Below are positions 28,454 to 36,755 of a stretch of DNA of 64,000 bases, piece after piece. Origin of the DNA: Mycobacterium asiaticum (GTDB taxonomy: Bacteria > Actinomycetota > Actinomycetes > Mycobacteriales > Mycobacteriaceae); NCBI RefSeq assembly GCF_001668675.1, contig NZ_LZKQ01000210.1:1-64000 (forward strand). The letters are read 5' to 3'. The position numbers were made by a program, and so were the translations under genes. Every line of letters starts with the position of its first letter. Position 1 is the stretch's first letter. The notes beneath the pieces are model-generated. The model was not told the DNA's origin and made no database searches. It saw only the letters and a list, made by a program, of their open reading frames with translations.

Positions 28454-30781
28454 ATGGAGGCGGTGGATCGCATCGCCGACCCATGGGGAACGCGAACCCC
28501 ATACGGGCCGGATCAGCGATGGCCCGAACGCGTCGACGAGTTCCTCGCCCGGGGAGTCGATGCCGGATCCGTAGACCGTTGGGTGCAATCCGCGGCGGTG
28601 TTGCATTCCAACGGCGACGCCCTCGACATCGCCGTCAAGAACGACCGCATCGTCGGTGTGCGAGGGCGGGCCGTGGACCGGGTCAATCGAGGCCGGCTCG
28701 ATCCCAAAGACATGTTCGGTTGGCAGGCCAACGGGTCCCCCGACCGCCTGACCACCCCGCTGGTGCGTATCCGCGGCCAACTGCGTGCCACCGATTGGGA
28801 CACCGCGATGGATCGAATCGTGTTGCGCACCAAACAACTCCTGGATTCCCGCGGCCCAGGCTCAATCGGTTTCTACACTTCCGGACAGCTGTTCTTGGAG
28901 GAGTACTACACACAGGCAGTGATCGCCCACGCGGCGATCGGGACCAACCACGTCGACGGCAACACCCGGTTGTGCACCGCCACGGCCGCCGAGGCGCTCA
29001 AGGAGTCGTTCGGCTGTGATGGACAGCCCGGCTCCTATAGCGACATCGACGATGCCGATGTGATCGCGCTGTTCGGGCACAATGTCGCCGAGACGCAGAC
29101 GGTGTTGTGGGCGCGGATGCTGGACCGGCTGGCCGGCTCAGCACCCCCGGCGATCATCTGCGTCGACCCTCGATCGACTCCCGTCGCCGAGCACGCCACC
29201 GTGCACCTGGCGCCGCTGCCCGGGACCAACGTCGCTCTGATGAATGGGCTGCTGCACGAAATCATCAGCCACGACTGGGTGGACCACGACTACATCGCCG
29301 CGCACACGGTCGGTTTCGACGAACTGCGGCGCCGGGTGGCCGAGTTTCCACCGGCCCGAGCCGCCGAGATCTGTGACGTCGAAGCCAAGGACATCCGTTG
29401 CGCTGCAGAGATTCTGGGCACCGCCGAGCGACTGTTGTCCACCGTGTTGCAAGGCTTCTACCAGTCACATCAAGCGACGGCGGCGAGCGTTCAGGTCAAC
29501 AACATCCACCTGGTCCGTGGCATGCTCGGCAAGCCAGGCTGTGGTGTGCTGCAGATGAATGGCCAGCCGACGGCGGAGAACACCCGTGAGTGCGGCGCCG
29601 ACGGCGACCTCGCGGGTTTCCGAAACTGGGCCAATTCCGACCACATCGCACAACTCGCAGAATTATGGAACGTTGAGCCGCAACAGATCCCGCACTACGC
29701 CCCGCCCACCCACGCGATGCAGATGTTTCGATTCGCCGAAGAGGGCACGCTGCGGATGCTGTGGGTGACCGCGACCAATCCGGCGGTGTCCCTGCCGGAC
29801 CTGGCGCGCATCCGCAACATACTCAGCCAAGACCGGCTGTTCCTGATCGTCGAGGACATCTTCATGACAGAGACCGCGGAACTCGCCGACGTGGTACTTC
29901 CCGCGGCGGCCTGGGGTGAGAAAACCGGCACCTTCACCAACGCCGACCGAACCGTGCACATTTCCGAAAAAGCCGTCGAGCCACCGGGTTCCGCCCGCCC
30001 AGACCTCGAAATCTTCCTGGACTACGCACGGCGCATGGACTTCCGCGACAAAGACGACCGGCCGCTGATCTCCTGGCAGGACCCAGAATCGGCGTTCCAA
30101 GCGTGGCAGCAGTGCAGCGCGGGCCGCCCGTGTGACTACACCGGGCTCAGCTACGCCAAACTGCGTGCCGGCAGCGGAATTCAATGGCCCTGCAACGCAG
30201 CACATCCCGACGGCACCGAACGGCTCTACGCGAACGGCGAATTCTGGTCGGACCCAGACTATTGCGAGGCTTACGGCAAGGACTTGATCACCGGTGCGCC
30301 GCTGGAGCCCACCGAATACCGGGCCATGAATCCGTACGGCAAGGCCATCATCAAGGCCGCCGAGTACCTGCCCGCACACGAGCGGCCTTCGGACACATAT
30401 CCCTTCGTCCTGATCACCGGGCGCACCGTCTACCACTTCCACACCCGCACCAAAACGGCGCGGGCACCGCAACTGCAACGCGCCGCACCAGAGGTGTGGG
30501 TGGAGATCTCCGACGCGGACGCCCAGCGGCTGGGGATCCAGGAAGGCCAGCCCGTCGACGTGACCACCGCGCGGGGTGGCATCACCGCCCCCGCCCGGAT
30601 CGGGCGCATCCGGCCGGGGGTCGTCTTCGTCCCCTTCCACTACGGCTACTGGGACGCTGATCGTCCGGATCACCACCGGGCCGGCAACGAACTCACCCTC
30701 ACCGATTGGGACGCGGTGTCCAAGCAACCGACTTACAAGACCGCCGCCGCGCGCGTGCAGGCAACCCGATCGGGGAGTTGA
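28454..30781 (+). CDS. Molybdopterin oxidoreductase lacking the N-terminal FeS ligands
   Basis: Bis-MGD Mo/W enzyme of 775 residues resembling NapA/FdhF-type proteins. Core features are the probable Mo-ligand Cys in DGNTRLCTATAAEALKES, DADVIALFGHNVAETQ, IICVDPRSTPVAEHA, NIHLVRGMLGKPGCGVLQMNGQ and the C-terminal cofactor lobe (SGRTVYHFHT-like, RGGITAPARIG, VFVPFHYG). In normal members the N-terminus carries CxxCxxxC plus a fourth Cys for a [4Fe-4S] cluster; the aligned text here reads QSAAVLHSNGDALDIAV and RGRLDPKDMFGW, with no Cys at all. Electrons must then pass by another route. A 159-residue helical protein follows two bases later and is likely a partner. The substrate is unknown. ATG 28454 has no clear ribosome-binding site. 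Confidence 0.9.
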   Translation: MEAVDRIADPWGTRTPYGPDQRWPERVDEFLARGVDAGSVDRWVQSAAVLHSNGDALDIAVKNDRIVGVRGRAVDRVNRGRLDPKDMFGWQANGSPDRLTTPLVRIRGQLRATDWDTAMDRIVLRTKQLLDSRGPGSIGFYTSGQLFLEEYYTQAVIAHAAIGTNHVDGNTRLCTATAAEALKESFGCDGQPGSYSDIDDADVIALFGHNVAETQTVLWARMLDRLAGSAPPAIICVDPRSTPVAEHATVHLAPLPGTNVALMNGLLHEIISHDWVDHDYIAAHTVGFDELRRRVAEFPPARAAEICDVEAKDIRCAAEILGTAERLLSTVLQGFYQSHQATAASVQVNNIHLVRGMLGKPGCGVLQMNGQPTAENTRECGADGDLAGFRNWANSDHIAQLAELWNVEPQQIPHYAPPTHAMQMFRFAEEGTLRMLWVTATNPAVSLPDLARIRNILSQDRLFLIVEDIFMTETAELADVVLPAAAWGEKTGTFTNADRTVHISEKAVEPPGSARPDLEIFLDYARRMDFRDKDDRPLISWQDPESAFQAWQQCSAGRPCDYTGLSYAKLRAGSGIQWPCNAAHPDGTERLYANGEFWSDPDYCEAYGKDLITGAPLEPTEYRAMNPYGKAIIKAAEYLPAHERPSDTYPFVLITGRTVYHFHTRTKTARAPQLQRAAPEVWVEISDADAQRLGIQEGQPVDVTTARGGITAPARIGRIRPGVVFVPFHYGYWDADRPDHHRAGNELTLTDWDAVSKQPTYKTAAARVQATRSGS

Positions 30782-30783
30782 CG

Positions 30784-31263
30784 ATGAAGCTCAAGCTGGC
30801 CATCCGGGAACTGCATCGCTCCGAACGCAGGCTGGCCCGCGGCCTCAACGGCATATCGGTGCGGCACCGGTCCGACCAGGACATCTCGCACCTGGCACGT
30901 GACCTGGCCGGCTGGTCGCAGAGCCATCTGGGGGTGCTGGCCGAGCACGGCCGCCACTACGGGGTACGACTGGCCGCGACACCACGCACCGCACCTCGCG
31001 CGGGGACTGTCCAGTCCCGGCTGGGTAGTTCGCTGCGGCACCGCCCACAGCCGGGGTTGCTGCTGCTGGCCGAACTGCGCCATGTGCATCGACTGGCGGC
31101 GGGAGTATCCCTGGACTGGGAGCTACTCAGTCAGGCCGCACAGGCGGCCAAGGATCAGGAGCTTGTCGACGTGACCTCGCGGTGCCACCCCGAGACGCTG
31201 CGGCAGATGCGGTGGGCCAACGCGATGCTCAAGGAGTTGTCACCGCAGATTTTGACGAGCTGA
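30784..31263 (+). CDS. Small helical partner protein, possibly ferritin-like
   Basis: Protein of 159 residues, no family recognised with certainty. It is mostly helix with His/Glu-rich turns: LHRSERRLARGLNGISVRH, DLAGWSQSHLGVLAEHG, LLLAELRHVHRLAAGVSLDW (an ExxH-type motif) and a last helix with RQMRWANAMLKEL. The layout suggests a four-helix bundle that could hold a metal pair. It starts two bases after the molybdopterin enzyme stop, so the two are made together; roles as an electron carrier, chaperone or sensor are possible. Confidence 0.75.
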   Translation: MKLKLAIRELHRSERRLARGLNGISVRHRSDQDISHLARDLAGWSQSHLGVLAEHGRHYGVRLAATPRTAPRAGTVQSRLGSSLRHRPQPGLLLLAELRHVHRLAAGVSLDWELLSQAAQAAKDQELVDVTSRCHPETLRQMRWANAMLKELSPQILTS

Positions 31264-31360
31264 GCCGTGGGTGAGCGGTTGCCCGAACAACCGCTGCACA
31301 CCGGCGCCTCCTCCGTCTCCGATTCTGGCACTCGAGCCGGCTTACCGTGGCACTTCGGTG

Positions 31361-32404
31361 CTATTGGTACTGACGGAATCTTTCCAGGTACTGGACCCAG
31401 TTCCACCTCGACAGAAACGCCGCGGCCGCGTCGTAGCCCTTGGTGTAGAGCGCTTCGGCGTCTTTGCGGGAGATCCCGAAGTCCAGGAAGTTCACCGCGG
31501 TGGAATCCACCCGGATCGCCCGCGCGCTCACCCAGGGCTGGTTCAGGTAGGTCTGGTCGTGGCCGACGAACATGGTGGTGATCAGTTGCTCAAGCAGCAC
31601 CGAAGGCGGGCCGAGCAGGCGCAGCGCACCCACTCCCGGGATCAGCTGGTCGTTGCCCTCGGGCAAATTGGGCATAACCGTCACCCCGAAGGTCGGCCAG
31701 CGCGGCGGCTTGCCGTCGAATCGATCGAAGGAGTCGATCGGGAAGTTCGACAGCACGCCGCCGTCCACCAGTGTCGACTCCCGCCCGTCTGCGCTGGTCA
31801 AGGTGACCGGGCGGAAGTAGAACGGGATCGACATCGAGGCACGGACCGCGTCCGCGACCAGTTGCTCGTCGGGATCGAGGCCGTACAGCCGCTCGTAGTC
31901 CCACGGCAGCCGCACCAACTGTCCGGTGGTGATGTCGGTGACGGTGACGGCCAACCGGTAGCGGCGATCGGCGCGGATCTGCTTGTCCCGCAGCGCCAGA
32001 TCGCCGAAAGTCGTGACGCCCAGGTTTTTCAGTTCGCTGCGGATCCACTGATGCGCGAAGTCACCCCGGTAGATGCCGTTGTCCCGAAGCAGACCCCACG
32101 CCTGACCGAGCACCGGCAGGTGACCGACCGGCCCGGCATCGCGGAACTTCTCGTACGGCAGGGTCAGCGCGATTTCCTTGATCTGGTCGCTGGTCAGTTG
32201 GTCACCGTTGGACGCCGCGGCCAGGATCGACCCCACCAGTGAGCCGGCCGAGACACCGGAGACGCGTTTGACGGCGTACCCGGCGTCCATGATCGCGACG
32301 ACCGCTCCCACCAGCCCGACGCCCTTGACGCCGCCGCCGGAGAGCACCAGGTCGACAGGCTTGCGTCGGCTGGGCGCGGCCGGCGCCGCGGGTTGCTCGG
32401 CCAT
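31361..32404 (-). CDS. Patatin-like phospholipase
   Basis: Patatin-family acyl hydrolase of 347 residues. The oxyanion box GGGVKGVGLVG, the nucleophile GVSAGSLVG (Ser near residue 52) and the DGG/A acid motif in LVDGGVLSNFP give the Ser-Asp dyad. No signal peptide or transmembrane segment is seen. It starts one base after the cyanase stop (TGA-C-ATG), so it is the second gene of that operon. The substrate is likely a phospholipid or lysophospholipid. Confidence 0.9.
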   Translation of the reverse strand: MAEQPAAPAAPSRRKPVDLVLSGGGVKGVGLVGAVVAIMDAGYAVKRVSGVSAGSLVGSILAAASNGDQLTSDQIKEIALTLPYEKFRDAGPVGHLPVLGQAWGLLRDNGIYRGDFAHQWIRSELKNLGVTTFGDLALRDKQIRADRRYRLAVTVTDITTGQLVRLPWDYERLYGLDPDEQLVADAVRASMSIPFYFRPVTLTSADGRESTLVDGGVLSNFPIDSFDRFDGKPPRWPTFGVTVMPNLPEGNDQLIPGVGALRLLGPPSVLLEQLITTMFVGHDQTYLNQPWVSARAIRVDSTAVNFLDFGISRKDAEALYTKGYDAAAAFLSRWNWVQYLERFRQYQ

Positions 32405-32405
32405 G

Positions 32406-32861
32406 TCAGTCCTGCGCCGAAGTCCATTGATAAGGAAGGAATTTCCCGTCGAACGTGACCACGACGCGGTCTCCCGACGGGTGCGGTTTCTTCTGTAGGT
32501 CGACGCTGAAGTTGATGGCGCTCATGATGCCGTCGCCGAACTGTTCGTGGATCACCTCTTTGATCGCGCCGCCGTACACCTGCAGCGCCTCGTAGAAGCG
32601 GTAGATGGTCGGGTCGGTAGGGACCGCGGTGGGCAGGCCGCCGCGCATCGGCGGTGCCGCCAGCACCGCCACCGCGGACTCATCCAGGCCCAGCAGCTCG
32701 ACCAGCACCTTGCCCTGCTCGGACGGAATCGGGTGCTGTCCCAGCAGTGCCGACGTCGTCCACAGCACCGGGCGGTCGATGGCGTCGGCAAGTTTCTGCC
32801 AGCTCAGGCCCTTGGCCAGGCGGGCCACGACGATCTGCTCGGTGATCTCGTTTCTGTTCAT
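32406..32861 (-). CDS. cynS: Cyanate hydratase (cyanase)
   Basis: Cyanase of 151 residues, degrading cyanate with bicarbonate to ammonia and CO2. The N-terminal helix-turn-helix-like domain (LAKGLSWQKLADAIDRPVLWTTSALLGQ) and the catalytic domain with YRFYEALQVYGGAIKEVIHEQFGDG and GIMSAINF are present; catalytic Arg, Glu and Ser fall in YRFYE and MSAINF. ATG 32861 (MNRNEITEQIV) is chosen over upstream Met codons. It overlaps neither neighbour but is one base from the patatin gene and 20 bases from the nitroreductase gene. Confidence 0.93.
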   Translation of the reverse strand: MNRNEITEQIVVARLAKGLSWQKLADAIDRPVLWTTSALLGQHPIPSEQGKVLVELLGLDESAVAVLAAPPMRGGLPTAVPTDPTIYRFYEALQVYGGAIKEVIHEQFGDGIMSAINFSVDLQKKPHPSGDRVVVTFDGKFLPYQWTSAQD

Positions 32862-32881
32862 GGCCCCAAGCATGCCAAGCA

Positions 32882-33397
32882 TTACCAGCGCCCGCGGTGC
32901 ACAACCTCGTCAAAGGGCCGGCGATTGGGCTTGCGGATCGGGGTCAGCGGCCGGTCGGCCGGGTAACCGACGCCGAGCATGTAGGCCACCAGGTAGCCGT
33001 CGGGGACGCCGAGGATGGCCCGCGCCTTGTCCTGCTCACCCACCGACGAGTGACCCGTACCGATGCCCAGGTCCGTCGCCGCGAGCATCATCGCCATCGT
33101 CGCCTGGCCCACGTCGTACTGGTCGATCACCTTCCGGCGTTCGTCGGGCGGCTCCGGAATCACCAGGACGATGGCGGCAGCCGCCCCGGCGATGTGACCG
33201 GCCCCCACCCACACCGTCGAAAGTTCCTGCAGCGCCGCCTTTTCGGTCACGATGACGAAATCCCAGGGTTGGCGGTTCTTTGCCGACGGCGCCCGCCACC
33301 CGGCCTCGGCGATACGGTTCAGGTCCTCTGTCGAGACCGGCTGCTCGGTGTACTGGCGTACATTGCGCCGGGCCCGGATCGCATCCCACGCTTCCAT
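32882..33397 (-). CDS. Nitroreductase family FMN protein
   Basis: FMN-dependent oxidoreductase of 171 residues. AIRARRNVRQYTEQPV and WRAPSAKNRQPWDFVIVT carry the FMN phosphate and isoalloxazine contacts; QATMAMMLAATDLGIGTGH and LGVGYPADRPL finish the fold. GGAGGAAC is correctly placed before ATG 33397. It is first in the strand order nitroreductase-cynS-patatin with a 20-base gap to cynS, and is divergent from recC (73 bases). Real substrate unknown. Confidence 0.9.
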   Translation of the reverse strand: MEAWDAIRARRNVRQYTEQPVSTEDLNRIAEAGWRAPSAKNRQPWDFVIVTEKAALQELSTVWVGAGHIAGAAAAIVLVIPEPPDERRKVIDQYDVGQATMAMMLAATDLGIGTGHSSVGEQDKARAILGVPDGYLVAYMLGVGYPADRPLTPIRKPNRRPFDEVVHRGRW

Positions 33398-33470
33398 CGG
33401 TTCCTCCCTCACGGCTTGACCCGTCCCATGCTGCCACCGGTGTCGGAGTCCCGGTCTATCGTGGCCCGCG

Positions 33471-36400
33471 ATGGCACTTCATCTGCACCGTGCCGAGCGC
33501 ACCGATCTGCTCGCCGACGGGCTCAGCGCGCTCTTGGCCGACCCGACGCCTGACCCGTTCGCGGAGGAGCTGGTGTTGGTTCCGGCACGGGGGGTGGAAC
33601 GCTGGCTCAGTCAGCGACTGTCTCATCGGTTGGGGACTGGGCCCGGTGGCGGCGACGGCGTGTGCGCGGGTGTGTCGTTCCGCAGCCCGGGGTCGCTGAT
33701 CGCCGAAATCACCGGCACCGCCGCTGACGACCCGTGGTCACCGGATGCCGTCACCTGGCCGTTGCTGGAGGTGATCGACCGTTCGCTGGACGAACCGTGG
33801 TGTGCCACGCTGGCAAAGCATCTGGGGCACTTCGACACTGGCGCGGAGGCGGAACTGCGCCGGGGCCGGCGGTACGCGGTGGCCCGTCGCCTGGCCGGCC
33901 TGTTCGCTTCCTACGCGCGGCAACGGCCCGGCTTACTCGCCGACTGGCTCGTCGGCGACGCCGGTGATCTGCACTCCGACCTGGCCTGGCAACCGCAACT
34001 CTGGCGTGCCCTGGTCGCGCTGATCGACGCCGAGCCCCCGCACGTCCGGCATGAGAAAACCGTCAATCGGCTACGCAGTGGCCCGGCCGACCTGCCCTCG
34101 CGGTTGTCGCTGTTCGGCCACACCCGGTTGGCGTGCACCGACATCCAGCTCCTCGAAGCGCTGTCCACCCATCACGAACTGCACCTGTGGCTGCCGCACC
34201 CCAGCGACGCGTTGTGGCGTGCTCTTGCGGCGATCCACGGCGCGATACCGCGCCGCGAGGACACCAGCCACCGCGCCGTCGGCCATCCGCTGCTGACGAC
34301 TTTGGGCAGAGACCTGCGCGAGCTACAGCGCGGCCTTCCCGCCGATCCCGCCACTGACGAGGTGCTGGACGCGCCAACACGACCGGACACGCTGCTCGGC
34401 TGGCTGCAATCGGATCTGGCCGCCAACACCGTCCGGCGGGCCGGCCGCACCCTGACCGGCAACGACCGGTCGATCCAGGTGCACAGCTGTCATGGGCCGG
34501 CCCGGCAAATCGACGTGCTGCGTGAGGTGTTGCTGGGCCTGCTGGCCGATGACCCGACGTTGGAGCCGCGCGACATCCTGGTGATGTGCCCGGACATCGA
34601 GACCTACGCGCCGTTGATCGTCGCTGACTTCGGGCTCGGCGACGTTGTCAGCGGCGCGCATCCCGCACACCGGCTGCGCGTCCGGCTCGCCGATCGCTCA
34701 CTGCTGCAGACCAATTCGCTGCTCGGGGTCGCAGCGGAGTTGCTGGCCCTGGCCGGTGGCCGGGTGACGGCGAGCGAGGTGCTCAATCTCGCCCAGGCCG
34801 CACCCGTCCGCGCCCGGTTCGGCTTCAGTGACGACGACCTGGAGGGCATCACCCGCTGGGTCCGACAGTCCAACATCCGGTGGGGACTCGACCAGGAACA
34901 CCGCAAGCCGTTCGGGGTCGACTTCATCCATAACACTTGGCGATTCGGCATCGACCGCATCCTGGCCGGGGTCGCCATGTCGGACGCATCGCACAGCTGG
35001 ATCGACTCGACCTTGCCCCTCGACGATGTGGGCAGCAACCGCGTCGAATTGGCCGGCAAACTAGCCGAATACGTCGACCGGCTGCAGCGGGCGGTGGACT
35101 CGCTCACCGGGACGCACCCACTAAGCGACTGGCTGACCGCACTGGCCGACGGCATCACGCTGCTGACCCGCGTCGACGACGACGAGACGTGGCAGACCGA
35201 CCAGCTGCACCGGGAATTCGCTGACGTGCTGCGCACCGCAGGCCCACGGGCCGGTACCCTGTTGCGGCTGGCCGATATTCGCGCGCTGCTGCAGCGACAC
35301 CTCGCCGGGCGTCCCACCCGCGCCAACTTCCGCACCGGCACGCTGACCGTCTGCACGATGGTGCCGATGCGTTCGGTCCCGCACCGGGTGGTGTGCCTGG
35401 TCGGCCTCGACGACGGCGTCTTCCCGCGCCTGGGTGTGGTCGACGGCGACGACGTCCTGGCCCGGTGTCCGCTGACCGGTGAGCGCGACATCCGTTCCGA
35501 GGACCGGCAATTGCTGCTCGACGCGATTGGCGCCGCCACCGAGCACCTGGTCATCACCTACACCGGCGCCAACGAATACTCGGGTCAGCGCAGACCACCG
35601 GCTGTCCCACTGGCGGAACTGTTGGACACCCTCGACGTGACGACCGACGCGGCGGTACGCGAGCGCATCGTCGTCGAACATCCGTTGCAGCCGTTCGACT
35701 TCCGCAATGTGGAACCTGGCAGACTGGTACCCGAGGTGCCGTTCAGCTTCGATCTCACCGTGCTGCGGGCGGCCCGGTCCGCCACCGGAGAACGTACCGA
35801 GCGGCCGAAGTTCATCGGCGGGCCGCTTCCGCCGCCGGCACCGGACGATGTGGTCCTCGCCGATCTGCTGGCTTTCTTCAAGGACCCGGTGAAGGGTTTC
35901 TTCCGGGCGCTGGAGTACACGCTGCCCTGGGACGTGGACGGCGTCCAGGATGCGATGCCGGTCGACATCAACAACCTCGAGGAATGGGCGGTCGGCGACC
36001 GCATGCTGGCCGACATCCTCGCTGGCATGGCACCGGATGAGGCGCGGCAAGCCGAATGGCGCCGTGGCACCTTGCCGCCCGGTCACCTCGGCTGGCGCAA
36101 GGTCACCGAGATCCGGGATCAGGCGGAGGTCCTGGCGAACGCGGCGCGCGCATACCGGCGTGCCGAAACGGCGGCCTACGACGTCGACATCGACCTCGGC
36201 GGGCGTCGGCTGACCGGCACGGTGTCGCAGGTGTTCGGCGATCGTGTGGTGTCGGTGACCTATTCGAAACTGGATGGCAAGCACCTGGTGCAATGCTGGA
36301 TTCCTTTGTTGGCGTTGATCGCTCACGACCCCGGGCGTGACTGGTCGGCGGTTTGCGTCGGCCGCGCGAAACGGGGTGCCACCCCGCGCGAGGAGGAGCT

Positions 36401-36755
36401 GGGACGGCCGCGAGAGGAAGCCATCGAGCTGCTCCGTGACCTGGTGGCCATCTACGATGCGGGGCGGCGCGAACCGATTCCCCTGCCGATCAAAACGTCC
36501 TACGCGTGGGCGGTTGCCCGGCACACCGGTGACGACGCGGAGCAAGCGGCGTCCTACCGCTGGCACAGCAATCGGTTCCCCGGCGAAAACCAAGATCCGG
36601 CGTCCGTGCGCGCCTGGGGCTGGAACGCACGGCTGAGTGAACTGATGCAACCGGTGCGGCCCGGCGAGGAATGCGCCGGCGAGGACACGCGGCTCGGCGC
36701 CTACGCCGCACGACTGTGGCGACCGATGCTGCGCGCGGAGCGGAGGCGCGGCTGA
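33471..36755 (+). CDS. recC: Exodeoxyribonuclease V gamma chain RecC
   Basis: RecC of 1094 residues, similar in length to Rv0631c (about 1097). It starts MALHLHRAERTDLLADGL and carries the RecC-typical inactive helicase-like domains: VLVPARGVERWLSQRLS, DILVMCPDIETYAPLI, and HRVVCLVGLDDGVFPR. It is a subunit of the RecBCD enzyme, which resects double-strand ends; in mycobacteria the complex serves single-strand annealing more than recombination. Its stop and the recB start overlap (TGATG). Confidence 0.95.
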   Translation: MALHLHRAERTDLLADGLSALLADPTPDPFAEELVLVPARGVERWLSQRLSHRLGTGPGGGDGVCAGVSFRSPGSLIAEITGTAADDPWSPDAVTWPLLEVIDRSLDEPWCATLAKHLGHFDTGAEAELRRGRRYAVARRLAGLFASYARQRPGLLADWLVGDAGDLHSDLAWQPQLWRALVALIDAEPPHVRHEKTVNRLRSGPADLPSRLSLFGHTRLACTDIQLLEALSTHHELHLWLPHPSDALWRALAAIHGAIPRREDTSHRAVGHPLLTTLGRDLRELQRGLPADPATDEVLDAPTRPDTLLGWLQSDLAANTVRRAGRTLTGNDRSIQVHSCHGPARQIDVLREVLLGLLADDPTLEPRDILVMCPDIETYAPLIVADFGLGDVVSGAHPAHRLRVRLADRSLLQTNSLLGVAAELLALAGGRVTASEVLNLAQAAPVRARFGFSDDDLEGITRWVRQSNIRWGLDQEHRKPFGVDFIHNTWRFGIDRILAGVAMSDASHSWIDSTLPLDDVGSNRVELAGKLAEYVDRLQRAVDSLTGTHPLSDWLTALADGITLLTRVDDDETWQTDQLHREFADVLRTAGPRAGTLLRLADIRALLQRHLAGRPTRANFRTGTLTVCTMVPMRSVPHRVVCLVGLDDGVFPRLGVVDGDDVLARCPLTGERDIRSEDRQLLLDAIGAATEHLVITYTGANEYSGQRRPPAVPLAELLDTLDVTTDAAVRERIVVEHPLQPFDFRNVEPGRLVPEVPFSFDLTVLRAARSATGERTERPKFIGGPLPPPAPDDVVLADLLAFFKDPVKGFFRALEYTLPWDVDGVQDAMPVDINNLEEWAVGDRMLADILAGMAPDEARQAEWRRGTLPPGHLGWRKVTEIRDQAEVLANAARAYRRAETAAYDVDIDLGGRRLTGTVSQVFGDRVVSVTYSKLDGKHLVQCWIPLLALIAHDPGRDWSAVCVGRAKRGATPREEELGRPREEAIELLRDLVAIYDAGRREPIPLPIKTSYAWAVARHTGDDAEQAASYRWHSNRFPGENQDPASVRAWGWNARLSELMQPVRPGEECAGEDTRLGAYAARLWRPMLRAERRRG

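Noticed and set aside
29663-30727. Minus-strand frame of 354 codons
   Set aside because: Opposite to the molybdopterin oxidoreductase; no ribosome-binding site or domain.
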